DNA of 64,000 bases from Branchiostoma floridae. Taxonomy: Eukaryota > Chordata > Leptocardii > Amphioxiformes > Branchiostomatidae. The notes beneath the pieces are model-generated. The model did not search any database and was not told the DNA's origin. It saw only the letters and a list, made by a program, of their open reading frames with translations. The stretch is from positions 24,913,883 to 24,977,882 of the forward strand of contig NC_049986.1 in NCBI RefSeq assembly GCF_000003815.2, in the 5' to 3' direction. This document shows, piece by piece, positions 47,801 through 56,618 of this stretch (position 1 is its first letter; every line of letters starts with the position of its first letter). The position numbers and the translations under genes are program-made.

Positions 47801-50800
47801 CTATCGGAATTCTTAATGTTGCTTAGTCCTCTAGATTTCCAGACACAAACCAAAGAGTTGCAATCCCGCATTATTATAATGCAGACCTAAAAGTATAATT
47901 TCCCAATCATTGGACGGACTTCGCACCCCTCGTCACTGGCACTGGTGACGTTAGTACCGTTCTGCTGCCAGAAAAGTAATTGAAAAGTTATTATAGCACA
48001 TACAGTGCCTACAGAACAGAGCCTCACATCTACCCAAGTCATCATCGGCGGCACCAGTGCCGGTATCGCCACGGCGCTAATTGTGGCAGCTGTCTGCTTC
48101 GTGGTCTTCCTGAGACGGAGGAGGCGAAAAAGAAGAGAAGAAGATCCACAAACGATTGAGCTCGACTTCCTGCCAGATATTGTAGCAAGTGAGTGATATT
48201 TATTTCCCCCCTCAAGGACAGTAGATTGCTTACTTGCTTACTTGCTTAAGTCGAGTCCAACCTTGCCCACTGAACTCTCCACACTCCCAAGTAGCTCCTG
48301 AGCTTGTTGGATTGCCCCTGATAGCAGCGCTATATCGTCAGCGAAATCCAAGTCAGTCACTACCTTTGGGCCAATCCTTCTACTTCTCCTCCTCTCCACT
48401 TGCAGACCAAGTTCTTCCTCCCTACCCTCTATAGCCATCCTCAGTGCGTAATCAAGGACAATCACAAACAGATATGGAGCAAGCGTATCCCCCTGCAGCA
48501 CCCGAGCATACAACTCAAAAAGCTCAGTTTCACCATCAGGGGAGATGACTTTTGCCTTAGTATCCTGGTACATGCTGGCTATGGCTTCCACTAGTTGTTC
48601 TGGTATTCCATATGCTCTGAGAATCTTCAGCATCTTACCTCTGTGAATAGTATCGAAGGCTTTCTTGAAGTCTATGAATGTAATTATTGCTGTTAAATTA
48701 TATGCATTGATGCCTTCAATAAGCCTACGAATTGCAAGAATGTGCCTTACCGTAGACCTCCCCACCCTGAATCCGTTTTGGTTCCGCCTCAGGTGTTTAT
48801 CCAGTACTGGTCTTATTCTGTTCAGGCTCATTCTGTTGTATGTCTTTGCCATGATAGAGCTCAAGCTGATGCCAGTAGATTATAAATCTGTATTTGCTAT
48901 GAAGGTTTCTAAATCTGTATTTCCTTTAACCGACGTTTACTGTCAGGCTAATTAATCTAAGTCAACGATGAAAACTTGCGACCTTCTCGTGAATACACAA
49001 CAAAGACGATTATGTCAAAGGCTGACAAAGATATGTGATGTAACAGCATGTTAACGGCAATGCACCAAAAAGATAATGATTAGAAAGATAGTTCCACAAA
49101 CCAATCCCGATGTGTGTTCATAAGCACTGAAATAGGTCTGCCTTTTTAGTACAGATACCCCCAAATCCCAAGAAAAATGTTACAGTATGTCGTACGAAAT
49201 TTTTCAATTTTAGGATTGAAATATTTCATAGGTTAGTGAAATTACCACAGGTAACAGTAAAGTAAGGTTTTCCTTCAGAAAAATCTTGTCCAATGTTCTT
49301 GCCCCATGTTGCTGTGCAGTCCACAGGAGAATGATGGAGGAGATGGTCCCACCGATTCCCCCCAGGCCACAGTTCCCGAAGCTCGAGGTCGACCCCAGCC
49401 GGGTGACGCTTGGCCAGAGGATCGGCAGCGGGGCGTTCGGCCTCGTTTATCGGGCAACCCTGACGCGGGACGACAGGACGGAGGACGTCGTCGTGAAAAC
49501 CGTTAAAGGTTTTGTAGATATTTTGTTTATGGTGGTGTTTTATGTGGGACAAGTGCGCGTCTTGCACCAGATTTCACCGCTATTTCTATCGAGATTTGCA
49601 CGAGTTCTAACCCAGCTATATATATTGATATATATCGATTTTCGTAATATGCCATTATTTACAGACAAACAGTGAAGTGGGTGATTTATTTAGGCATATG
49701 GAGAGTTGTTTTTGAGAGCAATTAATTTTCACAAATATTTACATTCGGAGCTATTCAGTCTTTAAAAAAAACGCGCATAGCCGTATGTACCTGGTTACTA
49801 AGTGGTGATTTTCCGTGTCTTTGTAACGATTTGTATAGATCAAATTGTATAGATCTTTTCACATATGCAATCATGTCTCGAAAAGTAACAAGGTTCCTTT
49901 CACACAGCCAATGGCATATCTGCCTGGTTAACTGCAATATAAGTGTCGCTGCTTACAGATGCGGTCCCAGACCATTTCTACTTTCACATTTTCTGCTCTA
50001 TCCGCAGAGAACGCCTGTGAGGACGACAAACTGGGTTTCCTGGAGGAAATCCGCGCAGTTGTAGACCTGGGGGTTCATAAGAACCTACTGGGTATGATCA
50101 ACTGCTGCACGGTGGTGCGAGACCATCTGTATCTCATCACGGAGTTCATGCCGTACGGAGACCTGAAAAATTTCCTGAGGAAATGCCGGGAGGTGAGCCA
50201 CGTTGTTGTTTTCCTCTGAAAGGTAGAGCACGTTAGTAGTCAAGAAACTTTTAAGACCTTCCTTCACTTCGCAGTTAATCTGAAAACATTTAGGATGTGA
50301 AAATGAACTGTCAGTCTGAAAAACATTTAGTTATTTCAAAATACTACCAAATATAGAGTGTTATATGTTGCGATTCTACAGGAAGAGAACTCTGACGAAC
50401 CCCGAGACGATATCTACAACTTCGAGGTGATGCAGATGTACCAGGTGGCCCGGCAGATCGCTAGAGGCATGGTGAGTACCAGGTGCTGCAGGTGGCCCGG
50501 CAGATCGCTAGAGGCATGGTGAGTACCAGGTGCTGCAGGTGGCCCGGCAGATCGCTAGAGGCATGGTGAGTACCAGGTGCTGCAGGTGGCCCGGCAGATC
50601 GCTAGAGGCATGGTGAGTACCAGGTGCTGCAGGTGTCCCGGCACATCGCTAGAGGCATGGTGAGTACTAGGTGCTGCAGTTGTCCCTGCAGATCGCTAGA
50701 GGCATGGTGAGTACTAGGTGTTGCAGGTGTCCCGGCAGATCGCTAGAGGCATGGTGAGTACCAGGTGCTACATGTGGCCCGGCGGATCGCTAGAGGCATG

Positions 50801-53554
50801 GTGAGTACTAGGTGCTGCAGGTGTCCCGGCAGATCGCTAGAGGCATGGTGAGTACTAGGTGCTGCAGGTGTACCGGCAGATCGCTAGAGGCATGGTGAGT
50901 ACTAGGTGCTGCAGGTGTCCCGGCAGATCGCTAGAGGCATGGTGAGTACTAGGTGCTGCAGGTGGCCCGGCAGATCGCTAGAGGCATGGTGAGTACCAGG
51001 TGCTGCAGGTGTCCCGGTAGATCGCTAGAGGCATGGTGAGTACCAGGTGCTGCAGGTGGCCCGGCAGATCGCTAGAGGCATGGTGAGTACTAGGTGTTGC
51101 AGGTGTCCCGGCAGATCGCTAGAGGCATGGTGAGTACCAGGTGTTGCAGGTGTCCCGGCAGATCGCTAGAGGCATGGTGAGTACTAGGTGCTGCAGGTGG
51201 CCCGGCAGATCGCTAGAGGCATGGTGAGTACCAGGTCCTGCAGGTGGCCCGGCAGATCGCTAGAGGCATGGTGAGTACCAGGTGCTGCAGGTGCATCGAT
51301 CGGACGTCGAGTCTTAATTACATTTTCGGCAGTAATAAGTCCGGTGTTTTCTCGATCAGCAAGCGATTTTAGGAGTCACCCGATAAAAACTGTGCATAAA
51401 AACTGTCTTTAGCGACTAGTCGCCGGTGATTTTTGAGGTCACAGAGCTTTGAGGTGTCGGGCGAGTAGAGACCGACGTATTGATCATCAGTCGCAAATAG
51501 GATGACTTACTCCCGTTAGTCGGATGAATTTCGCCCGAATTCCGTTTGGAAATCTAGTCAGGGTCTTTCTGTGGACGTTCCTATCTCAGACTATATGATG
51601 TAATATAACAGACTAGTCACGACCTTTCTGTGGCCGTTCCTATTTCAGGATCACATCGCTGGGTGTCGTTACGTCCACGGAGACCTGGCCGCTCGGAACG
51701 TCCTGGTCGGGGAACGCCTGAAGGTGAAGATTTCCGACTTCGGTCTGGCAGAAGACATCTACAACCGAGGCTACCGTCGGCAGGATCGACTTCGGAAGAT
51801 ACCCTTGAAATGGATGGCGCCTGAGCGACTGGAGGGTGGGGAAGTCTACACCGAACAGAGCGACGTGTGAGTAGTTTAGGATAATATGTAACTTTGATAC
51901 CAAAACTCTAACCTTACACCGCACAGAGCGACGTGTTAGTAGTGTTAGGATAATATCTAACTATGATACCAAAGCTCTAACCCTACACCGCACAGACCGA
52001 CGTGTGAGTAGTGTTAGGATAATATCTAACTATGATAGAAAAACTCTAACCCTACACCGCACAGAGCGAAGTGTGAGTAGTGTTAGGATAATGTCTAACT
52101 ATGATAGAAAAACTCTAACCCTACACCGCACAGAGCGACATGTGAGTAGCGTTAGGATAATGTCTAACTATGATAGAAAAACTCTAACCCTACACCGCAC
52201 AGAGCGACGTGTGAGTAGTGTTAGGATAATGTCTAACTATGATAGAAAAACTCTAACCTTACACCGCACAGAGCGACGTGTGAGTAGTATCATGATTATA
52301 TCTACAGTGTGACTATGATACTAAATCTCTAACTTTGACCTTAAACCATGGCCACACTATGCGATATGTGAGTAGCTTTATCATAACATTTACCGTTTAA
52401 CTATCATTGACAAGCTCTAACTCTAGACGTTATCTATTTGGTTTATAGGTTTGACTGTTTGGTGTGGCAATATTTGAGGAGTTGTATCACAATATCCACC
52501 TTGTGTTACCAACCCTGACCCATGCTCTAAACTTTCTGTGGCCTCATGTCACCTTTCCTTAACAGGTGGTCCTTCGGGATAGTGCTGTACGAGATCTGTA
52601 CGCTAGGGGGCGATCCTTACCCTGGCGTGGCGGTAAACCATCTGAAAGACCGCCTACAGGCTGGATACAGGATGCCCCAACCCGAAGACTGTCCGGATGC
52701 CATGTAAGTCTGCTGGTTTCTGAACCCAGATCACGAGCATTTGAACAGAGTAAATTGTTTCATGGAATCTCATATCAATACTAACACAAGCACCGACGGT
52801 GATAAAAACACAGTTTGTGCCTGTTCAGGTTATCCTGCTCACCAGCAAACATACATATAGTCGTGTGACATGTAACCTGATATCTTCCCATAGAATCTGC
52901 AACGTGCTCTGCGTTTTGTTAATATCATTGAGGTCACTAGACAATCAGGATTTAGCAGAAATTTAGTTCATCTCACAATCGCTAGATGTCGATTCATCCA
53001 CAGGTACGGCCTGATGCTGCAGTTCATTTAACGATCGCTAGATGTTACGTTTCCACAGGTACGACCTGATGCTGCAGTGTTGGCGCTGGCAACCCGTCTT
53101 GCGGCCGTCATTTCGCTCGCTGAAGGACAAAATAGACAAGAATCTCGCCTTCTATGGACCCGATTACGCCAGAACAGCGCAACCGGTACCCTCGACAGGC
53201 ATCTCGCCTTCTACAGACCCGAGTACAACAACCCAACCCTCGACAGGCATCCCGCCTTCTACGGATCCGAGTACAACAGCCCAACCATTGACAGGCATCC
53301 AGCCTTCTACGGACCCGAGTACAACAGCCCACCCCTTGACAGGCATACCGCCTTCTACGGACCCAAGTACAACAGCCCAACCCTCGACAGGCATCCCGCC
53401 TTATACGGACCCAAGTACAACAGACCAACCCTCGACAGGCATCCCGCCTTATACGGACCTGAGTACAACAGCCCAACCCTCGACAGGCATCCCGCCTTCT
53501 ACAGACCCGAGCACGCTCCAACAGCCCGAAGTACTTGATATGACCCCCAGGTAG
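34122..53554 (+). CDS. LRR-EGF-FTP(CUB)-CCP3-TM receptor tyrosine kinase (complete, 15 exons)
   Basis: Exons: 34122-35841, 38430-38651, 43862-44102, 44251-44369, 45334-45555, 46092-46271, 46863-47039, 47260-47436, 48006-48188, 49320-49508, 50008-50192, 50382-50471, 51649-51866, 52566-52703, 53059-53554. The total is 4557 nt (1518 aa and a stop) with every junction in phase. Order: signal peptide, about 18 LRRs, LRRCT, EGF-like, FTP first half, CUB, FTP second half, three CCPs, TM helix, kinase, then a Ser/Thr/Pro repeat tail. The kinase keeps GSGAFG, VVVK, the alpha-C Glu, AARN, DFG and MAPERL. Its catalytic loop is HGD, not HRD. The first nine exons are paralogous to the LRR-TIR gene, apart from CUB and the extra CCPs. 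Expected role: surface recognition with phosphotyrosine output. Ligand unknown. Confidence 0.87.
34440..35550 (+). repeat. 144-bp LRR super-repeat inside a coding exon
   Basis: Two-LRR units with near-identical DNA (CATATAGCTGACCTCCCGGA and ACAACAATAACATCTCGAGT each recurring many times). The same motifs fill 15840-16440 and 63150-63480. This is a ready substrate for unequal crossing-over or gene conversion that changes LRR number in frame. Confidence 0.85.
36160..37020 (+). mobile_element. Decayed RTE-like LINE, RT and C-terminal parts, in intron 1
   Basis: Fragments GVRQGCLMSPVLFNIFLEFV, RYADDTRLIAA, then ALILPIATYACETWTL and RLRRLRWF appear in shifting frames. The order is that of an RTE-type reverse transcriptase. 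Stops and frameshifts make it dead. Confidence 0.75.
37875..38345 (+). mobile_element. tRNA-derived SINE
   Basis: Internal pol III promoter: A box TGGCCCAGCGG at 37882-37892 and B box GGTTCGAATCC at 37919-37929, correctly spaced. They are followed by a conserved non-tRNA body (TTGGGAAAGGCACTTTACAC, CATGCACGTTAAAGAACCCA). The family may be one of the widely distributed metazoan SINEs; the name is not assigned. A decayed relative lies at about 10690-10870. Confidence 0.8.
38430..38651 (+). CDS. Exon 2: FTP/F-type lectin domain, first half
   Basis: Encodes ENNFAFGKKASQSS...AEKAVDGS...QQPWWQVDLAGYYRVSRV, ending in RVRNRFYV. Ends phase 1 at the point where canonical F-type lectins carry the R-x-D-CC fucose loop. 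The next exons in order are CUB, not the rest of FTP. Confidence 0.85.
38660..40970 (-). mobile_element. RTE/BovB-like LINE, decayed, in intron 2
   Basis: Minus-strand pieces run 40968-40510 (endonuclease end: TWRSPQGNLAQIDLCLYRRR...SSDHRMV), 40142-39693 (RT: KAPGLDGLP, YRGISFTQVTAKVYNRLI, NQNGFRPSRST, VLIFIDFKK) and 39120-39000 (LIYGSDSWTLT). Several frameshifts and stops. It is 5' truncated at about 40970. Confidence 0.8.
40971..43861. repeat. Intron 2 remainder: two degenerate tandem arrays
   Basis: Array A, about 41487-42120, has four copies of about 163 bp sharing AACCAAATGACCTGAAATTT and TTTTTGGTCATTTT. Array B, about 42287-42960, has five to six copies of about 125 bp sharing GGAAGAGTCCATTCTTGCA and GTATTTTTGGACTGGTCTA. 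Open frames through B are repeat artefacts. The rest, 42960-43861, shows nothing recognisable. Confidence 0.7.
43862..44369 (+). CDS. Exons 3-4: CUB domain, located between the two FTP halves
   Basis: Exons 43862-44102 and 44251-44369 are joined in phase 2 (AG|G). They encode CGGILTAPPGGTVTSPNYPS, NCGWLITVP, VLLTFDRFQLE, DYLTIYDGDS, then MFVRFTTNYVDTAQGFQFSY, a complete CUB domain. As a block it is phase 1-1, so it can be included or skipped without a frame change. Confidence 0.88.
44370..45333 (+). other. Intron 4
   Basis: No coding signal. Its last about 50 bases (CAGGAACATTTCTACTTGTC, CTTCATGACTTGTTTTACAG) match 17690-17729 upstream of the paralogous FTP exon in the TIR gene. Confidence 0.6.
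45334..45555 (+). CDS. Exon 5: FTP/F-type lectin domain, second half
   Basis: Encodes GETLMVRVGPNEDFTQN...MYGRYVSVQAIPP...LALCEVEVYATG. Near-identical in layout to 17730-17945. Phase 1-1. Confidence 0.85.
46092..46271 (+). CDS. Exon 6: CCP/sushi 1
   Basis: Encodes DMCCDYTISSILNGQ...IQFSCDPGYELAG...SWDGEIPTCQ. The acceptor is TCTGAAG after a long pyrimidine tract. Phase 1-1. Confidence 0.85.
46863..47039 (+). CDS. Exon 7: CCP/sushi 2
   Basis: Encodes RICCDKTTIITNGQ...IQFSCDTGYELVG...HWDREVPTCR. Closest by eye to the single CCP of the TIR gene (shared HWDRE). Phase 1-1. Confidence 0.87.
47260..47436 (+). CDS. Exon 8: CCP/sushi 3
   Basis: Encodes RICCDNTTEIINGL...IQFSCNPGYELVG...SWGRELPTCQ. 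Phase 1-1. Confidence 0.87.
48006..48188 (+). CDS. Exon 9: transmembrane and juxtamembrane
   Basis: Encodes an extracellular linker, then AGIATALIVAAVCFVVFL, a strongly basic stop-transfer RRRRRKRR and IELDFLPDIVA. Paralogous to 19022-19162. Ends phase 1, GCA A|GTGAGT. Confidence 0.88.
48238..48885 (-). mobile_element. RTE/BovB-like LINE RT fragment in intron 9
   Basis: An intact minus-strand frame of 208 codons encodes MAKTYNRMSLNRIRPV, NQNGFRVGRST, IITFIDFKKAFD and DLDFADDIALL. Same family as 38660-40970. It splits intron sequence that is contiguous in the TIR paralogue after 19195. Confidence 0.85.
49320..50192 (+). CDS. Exons 10-11: kinase N-lobe
   Basis: Exon 49320-49508 carries a Pro-rich juxtamembrane, the glycine loop GSGAFGLVY and the ATP-binding Lys in VVVKTVK. 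Exon 50008-50192 carries ENACEDDKLGFLEEIRAVVD (alpha-C Glu), HKNLLGMINCC and LYLITEFMPYGDLKNFL (hinge). The join is phase 1 (AAA G|AG AAC). The first exon follows the TM exon in phase 1. Confidence 0.9.
50382..50471 (+). CDS. Exon 12: kinase, alpha-E region
   Basis: Encodes EENSDEPRDDIYN...MYQVARQIARGM, phase 0-0, 90 nt. The last about 33 nt plus the donor have been amplified into the minisatellite that fills the start of the following intron. Confidence 0.88.
50472..51293 (+). repeat. 47-bp minisatellite made from the exon 12 donor junction, 18 donors
   Basis: Each 47-bp unit contains the exon end (GCCCGGCAGATCGCTAGAGG) and then CATG|GTGAGTAC, a consensus 5' splice site. Counting the authentic one, 18 donors occur from 50472 to about 51271. 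Units differ at a few positions only. As 47 is not a multiple of three, and the exon frame meets TGA in the second unit, use of a downstream donor would disrupt the protein. Confidence 0.92.
51649..51866 (+). CDS. Exon 13: kinase catalytic and activation loops
   Basis: Encodes DHIAGCRYVHGDLAARNVLV, KISDFGLAEDIYNRGYRR and IPLKWMAPERL, ending SD(V). The catalytic Asp and the Tyr-kinase AARN are intact. The Arg of HRD is Gly (codon GGA). One activation-loop Tyr (RGYRR) precedes PLKWM. Ends phase 2, GAC GT|GTGAGT. Confidence 0.9.
51867..52350 (+). repeat. 69-bp tandem array made from the exon 13 donor junction, 7 donors
   Basis: Units repeat ACACCGCACAGAGCGACGT|GTGAGTAG plus intron sequence. Donor GT positions are 51867, 51935, 52004, 52073, 52142, 52211 and 52280. 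A more diverged trace lies near 52368. The unit length is a multiple of three, which explains the open frame 52004-52312; that frame is not a gene. The exon frame itself reads TGA right after the first donor. Confidence 0.9.
52566..53554 (+). CDS. Exons 14-15: kinase C-lobe end and repeat tail
   Basis: Exon 52566-52703 encodes WSFGIVLYEICTLGGDPYPG. Exon 53059-53554 encodes YDLMLQCWRWQPVLRPSF, then AFYGPDYARTA, and a tail of seven 16-residue repeats (STGIPPSTDPSTTAQP), ending DMTPR before TAG. The repeat tail is nearly free of Tyr in this frame (two PYTD variants). Confidence 0.9.
53001..53031 (+). pseudogene. Decoy duplicate of the last exon's start
   Basis: CACAG|GTACGGCCTGATGCTGCAG repeats the true acceptor and exon start 55 bp upstream of it, then reads into TAA at 53029-53031. 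Splicing here would give MYGLMLQFI and stop, losing kinase subdomain XI and the tail. Confidence 0.75.
53186..53510 (+). repeat. 48-bp coding minisatellite in the RTK tail, 7 units
   Basis: Same unit as 752-1262, with unit starts at about 53191, 53239, 53287, 53335, 53383, 53431 and 53479. The seed appears to be the adjacent unique sequence GCCTTCTATGGACCCGATTA, which is read in a different frame from the repeats. Confidence 0.9.
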
Positions 53555-55055
53555 TCTGCAACATGATGCAGCGATACCGACTGGAAGTATCGAAGAGGTC
53601 GTACTGAAAGCCTGTTTTATTTTATATCTCTGTTCTGTACATGCTATGGTCTACGTTTTCGCCATCTATCAGTATGTTTTTGTACTGCAGCAGCTTTTTT
53701 TGCTTAGAATTTATGAAAGAGGAAAACTCAAGAAAGACCCATGCATGATTTGGGGTATGTATATAGCTTAGGTAGAGATACACACATTATTTGCAAATTA
53801 GACCTTAAGTTACATAACTAATCAACGAAGGTTATTATTCAGTTGTTTTCTATGGTGCGATATTTCCAATATCAGAAAGAGAAATTTATGCAAGAACTTA
53901 GTGGCAAATCATGGAAATGTCATACTAGTGACATTGGTATTAATGAAGGTGAATGCAAATCTATGCAAAGATTATATAAATGTAGATATCACTTTCGAAT
54001 AAGGAAAATTCACATTTGTGACATTAGTAATCAAGGTGAACAGTATCAATATACATAGATTATGCGAATTAGCACTTATTAGGATAATTAACATTACAAA
54101 AGCTTTGGATAATTACGGAGATATGGGATCTTGGAACTACTGATTTATATTGTATACGAAGATGAACGTATACGCGGTGCAAGTCACCACGATTTTCTTA
54201 TTTAGCATTATACATTACCCAATACGCAGCGTGTGCTTTTCTCGTTATGATATATCACAGGGATTACGTACTTATCTAGTGTGTTTTTTATGATGTATTA
54301 CACTGACTACATGTAACATCAATTAACATAATACCGCCACTGATCATAATACCGCCAAATAAATTAGCGATGAATTTCAGGAGATCTAATAGTGCAGCAA
54401 CAGTTACGTCATTACCGAGGTATGCACACGTCAGTTGTGACGGACCAAAGTTGAATGAAAATTTTTTAACAGTATAATTCCGTTTTCTCGTCACGTTTTT
54501 TTGTATGCTTATGTTGCTTTTTTTGTTTTGTGCAATTACTAACAAGAAAGAAAGGAACAAGAGAGGATGTATTTCTTCCTGGCGGTATTATGGAACCCCC
54601 TCCCAACCACACGTCCGTACTCCGTGCAATTCCGCGGTGTGTTACAATTACGACATTAGGTAGCAGGACAAAAAAGATACTCAAAAGCAGTGGCAAAGGT
54701 AAGCTGTACTAGCAACATGTAACTGGAGAAAATAATGCTTTGATCGTTTGTCAAATTAGTATCGCTTGTGAAATGGCAGTAAACGTGGTGGTATTATGGT
54801 AATAGATGTTACATAGTAATCTAGTGTGTGCTTTTAATTATGATGTACTACACGGACTACATACTTATGTGGTGTGTGCTTGTGTTTTATTATGTTGTAA
54901 TAGACGTACTGCAACTCGGCGCTTTAATGATGTGGAAGTGAGATACTTTCCTCAGTATAAAATACCAGCCTTAGTGTAAGATTTGCTCACAGCATGTGCC
55001 AGTGACTGTAAGGTTAAAACAACTGTACCACCCCTACTACGGCTTTGATACAAAG

Positions 55056-55119
<64 letters not shown>

Positions 55120-56512
55120 TTACTGGGCTTTAGTTCGAAAATGTTTCAATCTTTTGTGTGCCTTTCTAATCTAAGAGTTTGTGGAATATGTTAAGCAGAA
55201 CCGATAATGTAACTTTTGTATCTTTAGATATCTATGCTGGCGGCTAGCAGAATATCTATACATGTGATTTAGACGGTATAGAGAATACAGACTTGTTTTC
55301 AATGAAGTTTGTTTCTTGTGTCTTTACTGATCAAACAGGAGGTCCGCAGGTGTGTCAGCACTTTTTTTACCGTGTGGTTTTCTGGGGGAAAGGGATTCCC
55401 CGTCACCATATATGGACAAAACGGTGACTTTTCTAATGTTTGCTTTCTGATTTAATTTTTTTCATAGAGCCAAATGTCGAACTATGAATTTACCCTTATT
55501 TGCCACCAAACATAGTATTGGCAATAGTTATTACGTCATGGGATAAACATTATGACGTCGCCTGTAGCTGGAGTTATGGGGAGCGAAGCAACATAAAGAT
55601 TTCGTACGAAAAACGAAGAGATCACTGAAAAGTTGAGCAAAGAACTTTATTTTCCTTTTCACTCCTTCTTTCATTTCATCTATCATCTGCTAACTCTGTA
55701 GACTCGTTAAATAAATATGGCATATTTCATATCAATATCTCATCTCTTAAAGCTTTCATAACAATATGTACACTCCTTTGAAGATAAAGTATGTACAACA
55801 CTGGAAACGTCTTGTAAGAATTAGTGTCTTTTTTTCTCCGCCTTGAAGACGGAAAAGTCGCGCTGTTAAACAGCAGGCCACGCAAGATAAATTATAGGGA
55901 TAACAGCAACTGTAGGGTCCGAATTTCGTGCAGGACTGTCGCATCAACATGCAGCTTGTTGTAAGATGTTCCTTCATTTTGTGGTGGAAGGGTTCTTACC
56001 CCGCTAAAGTAATCTCTTGAAAAGGTAAGTTTTGGCGAGGGGTAAGTCGTGCGCATGCGCTGATGCTGTCCGTACAGTCCAGCTTGTGTCGTTACCTAAT
56101 CGTAAGGGATGTAAAATGGAAATTAAAAAAATTCCATGTGATAACTTTTTGGCAATCTCCGATGACGTAATTTCACCAAAATCGCACCCAAAATGCTGCT
56201 ATTTGGGTCATCAGGCGCAAAACAGAACGCATCACCGTTGCAGCGGACTAATACAAAAATGGTTTCGTTGGCCGACCAACTACTCCTCGCACAAAAATAA
56301 TACAACCCACGGGCTTTTCAGGAAATACGACAAATCTATGCTCAGCTATAACGGTCACCAAGCAATAGGGAGCAAAAGTTAGGGAGACAACAGCGCACTT
56401 CCGGCCTATTACACCACCCTTCCGCCGACCCTACTGCTGTACGCCGACCCGGAACCTTCCGTCTGACTTCACATCGTTTTTATCGTAATTATAAGGCCAT
56501 CAAGCCCTTAAA
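53555..56512. repeat. 3' flank of the kinase receptor, duplicate of 1296-3975
   Basis: No gene supported. Carries an AT tract at 55059-55116. It has about 250 bp (54165-54430) and about 370 bp (56030-56400) not matched cleanly in the other copy. Together with exons 14-15, the duplicated unit extends from about 52440 to 56512. Confidence 0.75.
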
Positions 56513-56618
56513 ATGACCTTTGTGACCACAACACTTAATGGTAGTAGGAGTAGTTCAAAGGATTACAGTTCTATGGCCGCACCTGGGGCAAGTGGGAAGT
56601 CTGAACATCGTGTGATAA

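Noticed and set aside
50472-51293. Possible CRISPR-like array
   Set aside because: Units are directly adjacent with no unique spacers, and they derive from an exon-intron junction of a eukaryotic gene.
52004-52312. Plus-strand ORF of repeated SSVRIMSNYDRKTLTLHRTER
   Set aside because: It is the 69-bp intronic donor array, whose unit length is a multiple of three. It lies in an intron and is not in the kinase frame.
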